From Elasticomyces elasticus (Eukaryota; Ascomycota; Dothideomycetes; Mycosphaerellales; Teratosphaeriaceae): a DNA stretch of 64,000 bases. The notes under the pieces were generated by a model. The model did no database searches. It was not told the DNA's origin and worked only from the letters and a program-made list of their open reading frames with translations. Position numbers and translations under genes: made by a program. This document shows positions 32,482 through 44,409 of this stretch, in pieces (positions within the stretch are counted from its first letter, which is position 1; each line of letters starts with the position of its first letter). The stretch covers positions 250,501 through 314,500 of the forward strand of contig JAVRQT010000025.1 in NCBI GenBank assembly GCA_035926095.1. The letters are read 5' to 3'.

Positions 32482-33759
32482 GCATGGCAGAGTAATGTCA
32501 GCACTGCGCCCGGAGAGGATGATCAGTCCACTAATTGAGAAGGGTCATGAGTCCCTGGCTAGGTCTTTTGAGCGTTGGAGATAGGTCTTCCGACCCTTAC
32601 ACATGAGGGTATTGTTGCATCACTCCAAATGGGCTGCATGACCGCTGACCTTCTGCACACAGGCTCTAGCTAGTCTTCCATGACTTGAGCAATACCCAAT
32701 CCGGCCGCCCTCCAACGAAGGCGGGTGCGCCCATACGATATCAGGTACCCACGCGCTGATATCGAGATCGTGTAGCATGCTGTGAGTTTGGTATTGAAAT
32801 GAAGCTGGCAAAGGGATAATTGCAAATACCACCAAAGCATAGGTCGTGGTCGTGAGAGTATATCAGTCCGGTGCGGGTGCAAGCAGGATGAAGGGGATGT
32901 GCGCTGCGTCTGGGCAGTCTTCGGCATGAGAGCACTATCACAAATAGATTAGTGGTAGCTTGACCTGATACTAATAACATGCTGTCTCTATGTATGACCC
33001 CCGCGAGAGAGTACCTCTTGTTTGGTATCAACGATCGGCTCGTATCTTATTGACTGACTGCCGTGCGAAGGAGATCGCTCAAACGTCGCAGACTTGCATG
33101 ACAAGATACTCTAGTTGTCACCCCAACAGTACGTAGAGCCAGTGCACGCTCGTGACCTTGCGTCTGGTAGATTGTTACGACCAATCGTATGTGGGAAGGG
33201 CCAGTCAATCATTGAGCAATCGCAGGTATGTGCCCTTAACTGTCGTGGATCTCTGCAATCTTCTCACATCTGGTGAAGGATTTGGGAACGACAATTCCTC
33301 GTCGCAGCCCTTTGTCGTTGGGGAGTCACTCTGGAAGCAGACCGATGGAAACGGCGAGCGATCCAGCAGTACCAGAGCTGTTGAATACGGCAAGCTCATA
33401 AGTATACTGCCTTCAAACGTCTCGCTACGTTCTGACACCGCTCCGAAGGTCGACCGGAACAGAGGTGTTTCTTGATATCTTCAGAAGGCTTTCGTACTTA
33501 TATCTGCTATTCGTCGCTCTTCATAAACTGCTTCCCTATATCGATCGTAGTGCCGTTGAAGGCATCGGAGTTCAAGCTATGAGTGTGTCAATAAGAGATC
33601 AGTGTGTCGGCTCTAAGCTGGAGTGGTCCGAACAACGCCCAATCTTGCCCCTCCGAGAACGCTGAACATAACAACGCCTGGTATTCGTGACTTGAATCTC
33701 ATACAATACACCACAATTTATACGACAAGCAGTGACATACGAGGGCGACAGTCATTAGA
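32482..33759. other. Intergenic, 1.3 kb
   Basis: No recognisable gene on either strand. Confidence 0.4.
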
Positions 33760-34663
33760 AACGACGCGAAGAGCAGCAGTGACAGACTCGGGGCGGACAT
33801 AAACACTGACCACAACACCGCCGCCACACGCCTCTTCTGCACCTTCGAACTGTGCGAGATGATCTTCGAGCACCTGAGCGCCATGGACTTAGTTCATGTT
33901 CGCGGTGTCAATCACGTCACCAAAGCCGTCATTGTAAACTCACACGACCTGCAACAACGCCTCTTCTTTGAACCAATTCCGAACAGCCAGTGCAGACTTT
34001 GGGGCCTGAACTACTGGGGAAATCTGATCGCGGACGACCAAGCTACCATTGTTCTGGAAGGTACAACAGTAAATGACGACCCAAGCACTATGCCTCTAGC
34101 ACAATGGTGCCGGATAGGTTCGGAGGGCTATCTCGCCACATATCGTCAACAACCTGCTTCTCCACCATTCTCCGACGCCAATCAACCGTAGCATTATGGA
34201 ACGCGCATACAACTTCGTTCATTACCGACACTTGAACCGCCCAGGATACTACCCGGAGTATATCTTTATCGAGCCATCACTCCTCCAACAGGCTCTTTCA
34301 CCACACGCGAGTTGTGGTGGCATGTACCTGTCTCAGCCCCCTGTACAATACGTTCGGCTCGAGGTCTACGAACGCTGCACAGCGAACGCACAGACGGATA
34401 GTGACGGGGAAGAACAAGCACTCGACGACATCGTAGTCTCTAGGGTTACTATAGGCAATCCGACTGGATTGACGTTCGGAGAAGTCTTCGATCGATTGCG
34501 CTACGAGCTCGATCGGTCGCCAGGTGAAAGCTATGGCTACCTGGTCTTCGAAGACGGGCTGCCGGTGAGCGCGGAGTTGAAGGCGCGGGTAGAGGCGAAG
34601 GGCAGAGTCGACCCGTATAAGGCGACATACAAGAATGGTCCAGGGGACCGGGTGCGTATCTGA
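33760..34663 (+). pseudogene. F-box-like protein gene, copy 1, frameshifted
   Basis: One frame reads LFCTFELCEMIFEHLSAMDL then VHVRGVNHVTKAVI and LFFEPIPNSQCRLWGLNYWG, an F-box-like start as in many dothideomycete proteins. At about 34120-34160 the homology with copy 2 moves to another frame (AISPHIVNNLLLHHSP, MERAYNFVHYRHLNRPGYYP), continuing to GYLVFEDGLPVSAELKARVE and the stop at 34663. No ATG is present where copy 2 starts (the aligned codon reads ACG or AAC). No intron explains the shift. F-box proteins recruit substrates to SCF ubiquitin ligases. This copy could only be active if a splice or start was missed. Confidence 0.65.
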
Positions 34664-35096
34664 AATGAGGCGTAGTTGAGTAGGCTGGCGGGGTAGTGTC
34701 GAGGTCTCACAATTGGTATTGGCGAATGAGGCCAGGTCAGAGAGTACCCGCATAGCGGATAGGGTAGCGGTCAGGAAGAGTGTACTTTCATGCCGTTTGA
34801 AGAATTGCGCTACGATACGGTGCTGGATGACCGACAAGCGTTTCTTCTTGCAAGACAGCGTCTTGCCGACGTTTTGAGAGGTTGCTTCCCAATTCAGCGA
34901 TCACATGTCACCCTAGTCGAAGAAGCAGCTTCAAAACCCTTTCCTGAACACCCATCTTCCTCTCGACACCTTCTCCTACAGATTCGAGTCACACACAAGG
35001 ATGGTTCGTACCTACGCGGCCCACAATGCTTCACAGCGTCGTACCATCACCACATCGTCCGCCGCCTTGCACGCCTCCATAACAGCTACCGACAAG
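34664..35096. other. Spacer between the two F-box-like copies
   Basis: A CT-rich stretch before 35097 is the likely leader of copy 2. No other features. Confidence 0.4.
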
Positions 35097-36037
35097 ATGG
35101 CTCCGAAGGTCAACACGAGCAGACTGTACTCGGACATTGTCACCGGTCGCGGTGCCGCCACGCAAGTCTTCAGTACATTCGAGCTGTGCGATCTGATTGT
35201 CCAGAACCTCAGCGTGTTTGATGTGATTCGTGTCAGCGGACTGAACCTCGTCACCAAGGCTGTAGTAGCAGAGTCGACTAAGATTCAAGAGAAGCTGTTC
35301 TTCAGAGCAACATCGGACAAGGAGTGTAAGCTATGGGGCTTAAATCGCTGGAGAGACTTGATCGCAGGTGAGAACACCACTCAAGTTCTTCAAGGAACGG
35401 ACGCCGACAATGACGATCGGGCACCATGAGCGAGTCGACGCGCTCGCAAGTCGCCCACGAGATCACTCACGCTCTTTCGGCACACGTCGTGAACGATCTG
35501 CTTCTCTTTTACTATCCGTCAGAGGGCTCGGGGTGGGGACCTGGGTACTACGGCGAGGGCATCGTTCGTCGAGCTCACAACTTCGTACACAAAGTGGGCT
35601 GCTTCGAGTCCATGTCGGTCCTTCAAGCTCTTGTGCGTACTCCGCTATCACCCCATGCGAGCTGCCGTGGCATGTACCTATCGCAGCCTCCTATCTAACG
35701 GGTTCTGCTCACAGTGTATGGTCGATGCGACGATCAAACGCACGAGAATTGCGGCACCCACAAAGCAGAGCTTCACGGAGCCACCTTCGCCAGCTTTACG
35801 GTCAGCAATCCAACAGGCGTAACGTTCGGAGAGATCGTCGATCGGCTGCATTTCGAGCTTGGTCAAGTAAAGGCGGTCACCAACGGCTACACTGGCGCGA
35901 ATCTCATCTTCGAGGATGGGCTGCCTGTGGTCTTACCGGTGGTGAAGGAGAAAGTGGAGGAACTTGGGTTGATCACCAGCCACGATCGGATTTACATCAA
36001 ACCTTACGGCGAGCCACATGGGGACTTGCGCATCTGA
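35097..36037 (+). pseudogene. F-box-like protein gene, copy 2, frameshift plus in-frame stop
   Basis: ATG 35097 (ACAAGATGG) starts MAPKVNTSRLYSDIVTGRG, then FSTFELCDLIVQNLSVFDVI and WGLNRWRDLIAGENTTQVLQ. After NDDRAP the homology moves to the frame of MSESTRSQVAHEITHALSAH (35426), consistent with a 1-nt deletion against copy 1. It then runs to an in-frame TAA after MYLSQPPI (35696-35698) and resumes in the same frame as FTVSNPTGVTFGEIVDRLHF and LIFEDGLPV, ending at 36037. Copy 1 has a coding triplet at the stop position. Two independent lesions make an intact product unlikely. The copies share about 40-50% of residues by eye. Confidence 0.7.
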
Positions 36038-36679
36038 AGCCATGATCTGCAGGATTGGCCGAGTGCTTGCCGGTAAGTAAACCTCGACCCCCACGTAGCA
36101 TAGAGCCGGGACTCTGACCATTACTGACTTGGCTCAGAAGTAGCAGCACACCGCACGCCAACAACTCGGTATCCGATGCAGAGGATTGACCTCAGAGCAA
36201 CGTCCCAGGTCCGCACATCGAAGGCATAGTCTAGTAGGACAAGGGGAGCTTGGATTTTTACGCCTGCGAGAGATCCTTGGTTGATTCTAGGAGGGTACGA
36301 AGCTAGACATCGTGTAGTTTGAACAGGTCGATGGTTGCAGACAAGCAGAATTCAGTCAAGACCCCAACGCAAGCGTTCGCCACGAACGCGAAATTCTTGA
36401 CATTTCCAGCGTCTTCCAGCGTCGGAGCATGGGCTCTGTCTTATGGCTGAAGTAGCATGGTACCATGAAGGTCTTCTCAGAAAGCGCTTTGCTCAAGTCT
36501 TACTCCTTGCCCATGAAGCCTGTCCAGATCGCTCATTACTCATGGACTGGTGGTCTATCTTGGGAAGACGCAGCCATGCCTTGCCCAAACGCCATTTCCC
36601 CAACGCCGAATGCCCTAGTCATACGCTCACTCCATCATAAAACCATCTCTCATCCCCCTGCATCCCCCCTCGCCGATCA
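36038..36679. other. Intergenic
   Basis: No supported feature. Confidence 0.45.
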
Positions 36680-38417
36680 CTACCGCCACCCCTTCCCCTT
36701 CCCGACCAACCCCTCCCGCTCCGTCCTCGTCGTGCTAACACTCACCCCGCTCGCCCCACTCGTACTTCTCCCCAGCATTCCAATCCCACCTCCCACCGGC
36801 CACCGCGGCGTAGGCGGAGCAACAGTAACAGGTGTTGCCATATCCCCGTCCCATGGCCGTCCACTCCCACTCCACCCACTGATCGCGCTCGCCGGCGTTT
36901 GTCCCTCGTGGTAAGCTTCAGGGACTGGGACCACGACATACTCCTCTACTACACAACCCTTCTTCTTACTCCTCCCCGACCTCGCACTCTCAACAGACAC
37001 GGGCGAGACAGCTTTGGCTCCAAAACTGTCTTCTCGGAGGTAATACTCCTGCAACGTCTCCTCATCAGGTTTATACGGCGCCGCAGCGCGATGGGAGAAA
37101 TGGATCCACAATCTCACGAGCAAGAAGGCGATCCCGATGATAGCCACAACGGCAGCGTAGGGTATACGAGCGAAGTCGTCGCGGGCGAGGTTGATGCCTA
37201 AACCACCGTTCACGAGGGCGAGGAGCAAAGTCAAGGGTCCAAGGACGAGATGGGGCCTGCGGAGCCAGGGGATGGGCTTCCAGACGGTGCGGGATTCTCG
37301 AGTCCTGCTGGGTTGCGAGATGGCGTGGGCTTTGAAGAGGAGGTGGTGGGCGGCTCCTAGGCCGAATTGGATGAGGGTGAAGGCTAGGAGGAGGAGGCCG
37401 AGGGATTGGTGGGCAGAGGCGAAGGATTTGGTCTGTGGAGGAGTGTTAGCTTGCGGTTTTGCTGGTCTGTGGGAAGTGGTATCTTACCCGATTGTATTCG
37501 TAGGAGACTGATACGCCAGTGCCGAAGCCGATAATTACACACAGCACTCCTACACTCTGCACAACCCAATGCCAGCGGACGCTGTTCGTAAGCCTCAGCA
37601 GTATCGAGCCGAGAGGGAAGATGACGATGAAAGCCACTCCCATCATTACACCATGCACGATGGGCGTGGGATCGCTGTCTACGTGCCCGTTAACGACAGG
37701 GGACGTATGGTTCGACTGGAAGTTGGTGTCCGACTGCAAGCCTGCTGGTCCTTCAACGTTCGGCGCCGGAACCCGTCCGTAATCGCCTCCTTCAGAAAAG
37801 TCCAGAGGTGTAGTAGCAAGCGTCATATCCATCGTGAACCGTCCATAGTAGACATGTCGTCTCAATGGCGCGTCCACCGAGTCATATTGCAAGTCCTCCT
37901 TGGGCCCAACAGCAAAGATGAACGGCTGAGCCTTGTTCGTGTAATCCAGCGACGAAACGTTCCCGCAACCCCGACATACCCCATGCGAGATCATGATCCC
38001 ACCAGTCTTATGATTGGCCGTATTGCAGAAAGGCGCATACGCATCACTCCAGATCAACTCTACATGCGCTTCCGTGTCCTTCAGCACCTCTGGCTCGCTA
38101 TGTCCCGTCCCCATCCTCGCAGACGTCGTAACACCAGTCCCGTTCGCGCTCTTGTAGCTAACCAGCATCAAGCTGTCTGCCATGTTCTCGCCAATGCCCA
38201 CGCCGACCCACGAATTGACCGTGGGCGCAGACATGTGGAAGTAGATGTCCCCATTCTGCACAGCATTGATGGCTACGACGTAGTCTGCGTCTTGCGAGGT
38301 GGTGGTGACGAAGTAGCCGGCTTTGGCAGAGGGATCGTACGGGTTGAGTTGTTGGGCGAAGATGGCTGGTATCAGTACGAGCACGCTTATCGCGGTGAGT
38401 ATGCTAAGAGAAGGCAT
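36680..38417 (-). CDS. DOMON (cellobiose dehydrogenase-type cytochrome) plus cytochrome b561 membrane protein, 560 aa
   Basis: Exon 1 is 37488-38417, the intron 37433-37487 (GTAAGA..CACAG), and exon 2 36680-37432. The start MPSLSILTAISVLVLIPAIF is a signal peptide. Residues 25-200 form a DOMON/CDH-cytochrome domain (ADYVVAINAVQNGDIYFHMS, SWVGVGIGENMADSLMLVSY), where Met and His act as heme ligands in the family. Five membrane segments follow, with histidines at the positions used to bind two hemes in b561 (PIVHG, WHWVV, SAHQSLG, RRPHLVLG). The C-terminal cytosolic tail is Pro/Ser/Gly-rich. Such proteins are thought to pass electrons across the plasma membrane, for metal reduction or to extracellular redox enzymes. 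The partner here is unknown. Confidence 0.88.
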
Positions 38418-39611
38418 CTTGCTGATTGCCCGGCGATGTTCCAAGCAAAGCTTCTTCGTATACCTACAGTAGGATGCGAGAGAGAGGAGAGGGCAAGACT
38501 TTCATACCCGCTGACTGCTCTTCAAATGGCCGCGCCATCTAGACCTACGCATGAGGTGTGGTCGTGCAGGAGCGCATCAGCAGCGTCTCCTCTATCTTCA
38601 GCCCCCACCCGGCACATTGTCAAGGAAAATGCCTCGGAGCATACGGAGCGGCACCCAAGCGATTCGCAGGTAGAAGCGCGCAGAAGTGGCGCCATCTCAC
38701 GAAGGATGCGACGCGCATGAAAGGTGTTTGAGAGCTGAAGAGTGCGAGTGGTTGAGGTTACGCCGGGAATGCCCGTGCGCCAAGGATAGCAAAAGTCGGC
38801 GGCTAAAGCTGACTGTACAACATTCCGAAGGGATATAGATAGCATGCTCTGTGAGACGCAAAGGATGTCACGATCCATATCGTCGACTCTGCAATGTGAG
38901 GAAGATAGATACCAACAAGGTGGAGCAGCATACGTCAGTATCGTCGAGACCGGCGTGTCCTTTAAGTCATTCGCTCCCGGCCGTCGAAGGATGGCAATGT
39001 CTAGAGCCAAAGTCTCCGATCGGTGGAGAGGAAAAACCGGCGCTATCGAGAAGACATAATGATTGAGCCTTCACGAAAGGTGTGCCATTACACCAAACCA
39101 TCCGGAACCGGCGAGACGTCCAGCCCGCATAGGACTGTAGCTTCCGGTCGGTAGAATGGCTCACCATTGTGCTGATGCGGCGGAATTAGACCTCGAGGAT
39201 CGTTGGTTCATGTGCATCGCAGTCGGGTGAGAGTAGGCGCCGTCAGTCTCAGTGTAGAATGATGTCCATCATCCTCCCACGCGGTGAACGCCTGGGGCTC
39301 AGGGCGCATGTCTAGCTGACAGGGCTGCATCATGCATGCACAACATCGTCACTGTCCACGTTGTGTACCTGACTGCGACAGCCAGCTTATTACTTCGCTC
39401 GATGATGTCGTAAAGCTTGATCGAGGTGGTGTGATCGATCGCGAGTATCAGGACAAATCCTGTACATCTAGATCACTGAGGGCTTTTGAAGATTTTCAAG
39501 TAGCCTATGGCGGTTGTTAACAGCTTCGCAATTCCGAACTACTCGCCAGCATTGTCAAGCGAGAAATAAGCATTCTCGTCGCCGTCGGCCAGGCATCGAC
39601 TCCGTGGCCAC
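38418..39611. other. Intergenic, 1.2 kb
   Basis: Only overlapping short frames without features. Confidence 0.45.
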
Positions 39612-41329
39612 TCAAGCAGTCCAATGCCTCCTCTTCGGGAACTCCCCAACCCACTCCACCATCTGTGCCAGACCCTGATCAATGACCGCCTTTACACTCG
39701 CGTTCGCAGCACCATTGGCCGTCTGTAAATCACTAGTATGGAACCCGCCCGGCACGATCAGCACCGGCACTTCCTCCGTACTCTCCAACGGCCCTCCAGG
39801 CCTGATGTCCGCGCTCACAGTCGCGTCTCTCCAAGGGTCATACCCGCCGTTGACGTAAAGCAGACGCGTACTATTACGGTCGTCCCAGCCCTTAGTGTAC
39901 GCGTTCGTATCGGCTTCCGTCTTGCCCTTGGCTGTACCGTATGTCTCGCCGTTGGGTCCGGTTGGGAACCAGAGATCACATTGTCGCACCCAGTAGTCTG
40001 CGTCTATCAAGCGGGAAACAAGAGACGGCGTACCGTCCGGAGCGCCATCTTGCCAGTAGCCGAAAGGCTCATTGCACAGCATCCAGTTCCACTGCCGGTT
40101 GTAGACGTTGTCGACAGCCAGATCGGTGAATTGTGGGGATGTGCCGTCGTAGGTGTTGAAGCAGTACGTGTTGTTCGTTCCGTTGAACTCGGCGTAGCCA
40201 GAAGCCTCGCAGGTTCCGGGTATGAAGTTCTTTACCCAGGTTGCATAGCCGGCGAGGGCCTTTTCGAGACCTACACCTTCGGGGCCAGGTCGGACAGTGC
40301 TGTTCGTTGCGTTCGTTACGCCTTCGACTGCGTCGCACCATTTGTAGAACGGGCCGTTTGGACCTTGAAACATGTCAATACAGGGTGTGAGATGATAACA
40401 TCGCGCGTCTTACCAGAGCTGAACTGATTCGACTGCCACTGCCAAGGCCCATTCTCCAACACACCCACGAAGTCGTCGTTGTGCGTCACGTTCGTGAGGC
40501 CAAACATATCCTTGAGCTCATAAATCTCGCTCTCGTTGCCACTCTTGAGAACGCCATCCATATAGTCGATCACGAGGTGTACGTCCGAGCTGCAATTCTT
40601 CGGCATACCAAGCTCGACTGGAAGGAAATAAGCCCAGAAGTCAGAGATGGCCTCAACTACTGCACTGGAAGCCCAGTACGCCCAGAATGTGCCTGGTGCC
40701 ACGCTCTCAGTCCACGCGGTAAGCGCGCCCGAGTAAGAGCCACCCATCAAGATCCATGGGACGTCTGCAGCATTGCTGCCATGATGCGCGAAGGGAAGTT
40801 TGGCGGTCTTGGCAAAGTAGGTGAGATCTTTGATGCTGTTGTCGAGTGTAAGGTAAGTCATGTTCGCCGTCGTAAGCTCGGTGTAAGGTGACGAGCTGCC
40901 CCAGTAACGGTGCTCAAGGACAATGACTGCGGCGCCGATTTCAGCAGCCAACACTCCTGTAGTCCGGTTGATGGTCAGGTAGCTGGCATAGCCCGCTGCT
41001 GATATCTGCGGCATGGATTAGCGATCATTGGGGCGCACGGACGGCTGCTTTCTCCATACCTCGCCCGGTGTGAACAAAATTACAGGAGAACCTGGCCCCT
41101 TCCAGTGGGTCGAATCGTAGAAATAGAACTGCTCGAATGTGCCCGCTGATGGATCGCTATGGTCCGTGAGTTGTGTGAAAGTCGTGTTACCAGAACTGGG
41201 CACGTCCTGCCAATCTCGTCCGGGCATGTTGTTCCAGCCATGATGTCCGCCATAGCCATGACCTTGGCCGCGGCCATGAAACTGGGCATATGCCGAAGTT
41301 GCTGCTGCGATAATAAGTGCTGCTCTCAT
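39612..41329 (-). CDS. Secreted serine carboxypeptidase, family S28, 537 aa
   Basis: Exons 41060-41329, 40414-41005 and 39612-40363 join across introns of 54 and 50 nt. Joined sequence reads PGEISAAGYASY and SSGPNGPFYKWCD as expected. A signal peptide starts the protein (MRAALIIAAATSAYA). The catalytic Ser lies in ILMGGSYSGALTAW, the Asp in YVNGGYDPWRDA, and the His in VPGGFHTSDL, the S28 order. VIVLEHRYWGSSSPY is also typical. Family members remove residues after proline at acidic pH (Pro-X carboxypeptidase or dipeptidyl peptidase type). Numerous N-glycosylation sequons fit secretion. It would act outside the cell in protein breakdown. Exo- versus dipeptidyl activity cannot be told. Confidence 0.9.
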
Positions 41330-42402
41330 GCTGGGCGGTAGATGACAGCAAGAAAGGGTAGAAGAGCGGAAACCACACAATACTCATCCTATTCATTAAG
41401 ACCGTGCCCAAGGTACGACAGTGCTCCGCAGGCATCTTGCACGATGACACCGTCGTCAAGCGCGTCCTGCAGGTCCCAGGCACGACATCCCAATCGCACG
41501 GAGGGTAGAGCGCAGCAGCTGCCATCCTGGTGGTAGTGTATGAACTATCGTGTCGTATCGCCTGCTGTCCTGCCTAAAGCGACTGGCGTCCGATGCGGGT
41601 GGAAGAAAGGTTGATGGTTGTCCAAAGATTGGAGGTGAGGAGATAGCGGGTAAACCGAAGGGTGGAGCCGGCGCACGGACGTGACGTCTTTTCAGACTTC
41701 ACTCCTGTTGAGACACTCCTTCGCAGCAGCAACACCAACTGCAGACGCTCTTATCCTGAAGAGAGTTGACTGTACCATACGGTGGCGTAGCATGATCCTT
41801 CTGCAACCGGGCTGTGCCGAAGAAAAGAGCATTCGGGATGCCATGAGGGAGATCATACTGTGCCGAAAGAGGGAGGTACAGACAATGCGTGCAAAAAACG
41901 ACTGTGAGCTCGCGCCGGATGCAGGTGTTGGGCTGAGAAGGAGCATCAGTCTCACCATCAAGCCGGGCTTAAGGAATCTCGCCCCCGATGGCAGCATGAA
42001 GAGAGAGAAAAAGAGGTATGAGTATTATCATGAACCGAAACTTATTAGCTATAACAAAAGAAACCATGCCTTTCTCGCAACCCTCTCGTCGACTTCTGTT
42101 ATTCCATCCGCGCGCCCTGCATATATCTCAATGAACGATCTCGACCACGTTAACCTTTAGCGACCAGACGATGCCAAAAGCGTTCCACTCGTTCGAGATG
42201 CAGGATGTCTAGGCCGCTCTGGCGTTGTCGGCGTCTCAGGTTGGCGGTTTGTAGCCTTCGAGATGAGCGTCACAGGTGGAGGCTGGAATGTGTTTGGTTG
42301 ACGTAGAGGACGAGTTTGACTTGAAGAATTGACGAGCAAACTGGGGTTAACTGGAACAGTGCTGTGCTGAGCTTCTTTGAATCTAGGCGAACGTCGAAGA
42401 AC
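41330..42402. other. Intergenic, about 1.1 kb
   Basis: Upstream region of the peptidase and 3' flank of the next gene. A 159-codon plus-strand frame (41681-42160) has no recognisable features. Confidence 0.4.
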
Positions 42403-43272
42403 CTAGACCTTTGGCTCAACAGTTTTCGAGTCCGTTGCGACTGCATCGTTGACCCTTGACGAGCGCTGGACGGTCTGCGTACTCGGCGCAGCCACCGGAG
42501 ACGCCATTGCAACGGTGCTGTCACGATAACTGCCTCCGCCCTGCCACTTCTTGAATGAGGAAAGTCCAGACTCATGGTTGCGACGCATGTTCCGGTACTT
42601 GCTCTCTGCCGGATCCTCAAGCTGCTGTGCGATGCCATCAGCAACTGAGCTGATCTGCGCTTCTCGAAGCTCAAACGTACCTGGAGGAAGCGAGCTGCTT
42701 TGGCTTTTTTTAACAGACTTGCGAGGGTGCATCGCAACAACGATGGTGTCGCTATCGTCGTTGTCGTCGTTGTGGATCGCATCGCCCTCAATCTCATCGC
42801 TACTCTGCTCTTCTGGTGTTGGACTGCTCTTGTGCAAACCAATCACGACGCCATCGTTCGACGAGGCAACGCTTGCTTCAGACCTTGGCGCAGTCTGGAC
42901 ACCGCTGCTGATGGTGCTCTTGTTGGTTGGTGTTCGAACAGATCCAGGTTTTGCCGCGCTCGCCAAGCTCTTTGGTCCTGAGCTTCTGGCGATGGCAGTA
43001 CCTCCCTTGGCAGTGGCATACCCATCTTTGATTCTGCTCGATCGTCGGAAGGTGGGTCTAGAATCAGATGCAGCTGTATCTGTGTCCTGAGCATTCGGCT
43101 GCGCAAGATTGCTGGTCTTCTTGGTAGTGCTCGCTTGGCGCACAGTCTCGACTTTCCGAATCTTTGGAGCATGGTTGCCGGAAGCGATGGCCTTGTTCTG
43201 CTGGCCATCGTCTTGGTCTTCGGCCGGAACGCCACGCTTGCGCTTGTTGCTCATGTTGTTGGTGCCCGTCAT
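42403..43272 (-). CDS. Hypothetical nuclear-type protein, 289 aa
   Basis: A single open frame. An in-frame second ATG six codons in (MSNKRKRG) may be used. It is rich in Ser, Thr, Asp and Lys with probable nuclear signals (NKRKRG, AMHPRKSVKKSQ). A short ordered-looking block lies near residues 195-245 (GTFELREAQISSVADGIAQQ, KYRNMRRNHESGLSSFKKWQ). No catalytic motif or known domain was seen. A TATA-like run lies upstream at 43513-43520. The low-complexity composition makes the assignment as coding less sure, but the frame is long and codon use is normal. Confidence 0.6.
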   Translation of the reverse strand: MTGTNNMSNKRKRGVPAEDQDDGQQNKAIASGNHAPKIRKVETVRQASTTKKTSNLAQPNAQDTDTAASDSRPTFRRSSRIKDGYATAKGGTAIARSSGPKSLASAAKPGSVRTPTNKSTISSGVQTAPRSEASVASSNDGVVIGLHKSSPTPEEQSSDEIEGDAIHNDDNDDSDTIVVAMHPRKSVKKSQSSSLPPGTFELREAQISSVADGIAQQLEDPAESKYRNMRRNHESGLSSFKKWQGGGSYRDSTVAMASPVAAPSTQTVQRSSRVNDAVATDSKTVEPKV

Positions 43273-43734
43273 GGCAGGCTATGGACTAGTCGATATGTTC
43301 GTGGCTTTCGATTTAGGCTTCGAACCTGGAAGCTGGTTAGCACTCGAACTAGCTGCAGCTTGGTTCTTCATCACACCTACCACTGCGCTGATGCTGGACG
43401 CTCTTCGTGTTCTGAGTGGATGCCGGTTGTGTCTTCGAGATGAGGATAGGAAGCGCTGTGTTGTCTTGCGAGTGGATTGTCGTGTGAGAGTGCAAGTGTG
43501 TGGCGATGCTGGATATATATGCGAGCTCGGAAGAGTGAATGCAAAGCAGCCGGCGACCTGAAACAGGACGAGCTCGAACTCACACGTGCTTTCACTGCAC
43601 ATGCGCATTCTGTGGCATCACGACGGCCTGCTCAGCCACCACGGCACTGGCCAAAGCAGGTGTTTCGTGGAGCGGAACCTGGCCAGCATCCACACTTTCC
43701 GTAGGCGACAGGAACTGGTTGGCTTCAGAGTGCA
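43273..43734. other. Intergenic
   Basis: Upstream region of the 289-aa gene with an ATATATAT stretch at 43513-43520. No gene. Confidence 0.45.
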
Positions 43735-44409
43735 TCAGCTGATGCGATATATCTGTCCGACGTTGTTCAGTAGCCGCCGTGCTATTTGGTCGTCTATGAG
43801 TCCGGTCGCATCAATCGCCGGCAACTGATCGTTTCGAGGCCCGGGTGAGTCTGCGAGCACCACTGTCTGCTGAAAGCCAGGACCTGCAGCCGCTTGCATG
43901 GTACGGAGGTCGCCGAGCCATCTTCGCAGCATTTGGCGAAACCGTTGTGCCTCAGTATCATTGGAAGGGTTGATGAAGTCGACTGAGAAGTCGAATTCGC
44001 TCTGGAGCCGACGAAGGTTGGGAAGTTGTGCTACTGTTGATCGAACAGTAGGGCGGTGGAGGTTGAAGTTGGTCGTTAGACCCATCGCTAGACTGCCTCC
44101 GCCAAGATGCAGGCTATATACCACGGAAAGGTTCTGAACGAGTGGACGATATAGTCCTGGTGTATCGAAGGCCATGTTCATGCCAGCAGTGCCGAGGCGG
44201 TCCACGAAGTGAAGCACGATCCAGGTTCGGCGATCTACTCTGGGAGTCAGGCCAAAACACTGCGAGATGTTTGATCGGACGGCATGCAGAGCGGCGCGCT
44301 CTTGTGGGTTGGCCAACGCGAGTGGTTGCGGAAGGCCTTGCTGTAGCCATGCGTCGCTGATCTGCTGTACCAGCAGCGGCATGTTGAGGACGTTGAGTAT
44401 CGCTGCCAT
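43735..44409 (-). CDS. Unrecognised fungal protein, 224 aa, tandem paralog 1
   Basis: The frame from ATG 44409 (MAAILNVLNMPLLVQQISDA) was chosen because homology with the neighbour starts there, although the frame stays open to 44604. Matches with the paralog at 45061-45982 include QPLALANPQERAAL against QPVDLSNAEQRRRL, RRTWIVLHFVDRL against RRWTVLQVIDRL, and LIDDQIARRLLNNVGQIYRI against QTNNQIAWRLVGNVGAVFRI. An exon corresponding to the neighbour's short first exons was not found, so the N-terminus may be incomplete. TATATATA lies shortly upstream. No known domain and no signal peptide. Confidence 0.65.
   Translation of the reverse strand: MAAILNVLNMPLLVQQISDAWLQQGLPQPLALANPQERAALHAVRSNISQCFGLTPRVDRRTWIVLHFVDRLGTAGMNMAFDTPGLYRPLVQNLSVVYSLHLGGGSLAMGLTTNFNLHRPTVRSTVAQLPNLRRLQSEFDFSVDFINPSNDTEAQRFRQMLRRWLGDLRTMQAAAGPGFQQTVVLADSPGPRNDQLPAIDATGLIDDQIARRLLNNVGQIYRIS

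Noticed and set aside
37569..38720. 383-codon plus-strand frame
   Set aside because: Antisense to the DOMON-b561 gene; no features.
39738..40427. 229-codon plus-strand frame
   Set aside because: Antisense to the S28 peptidase gene.
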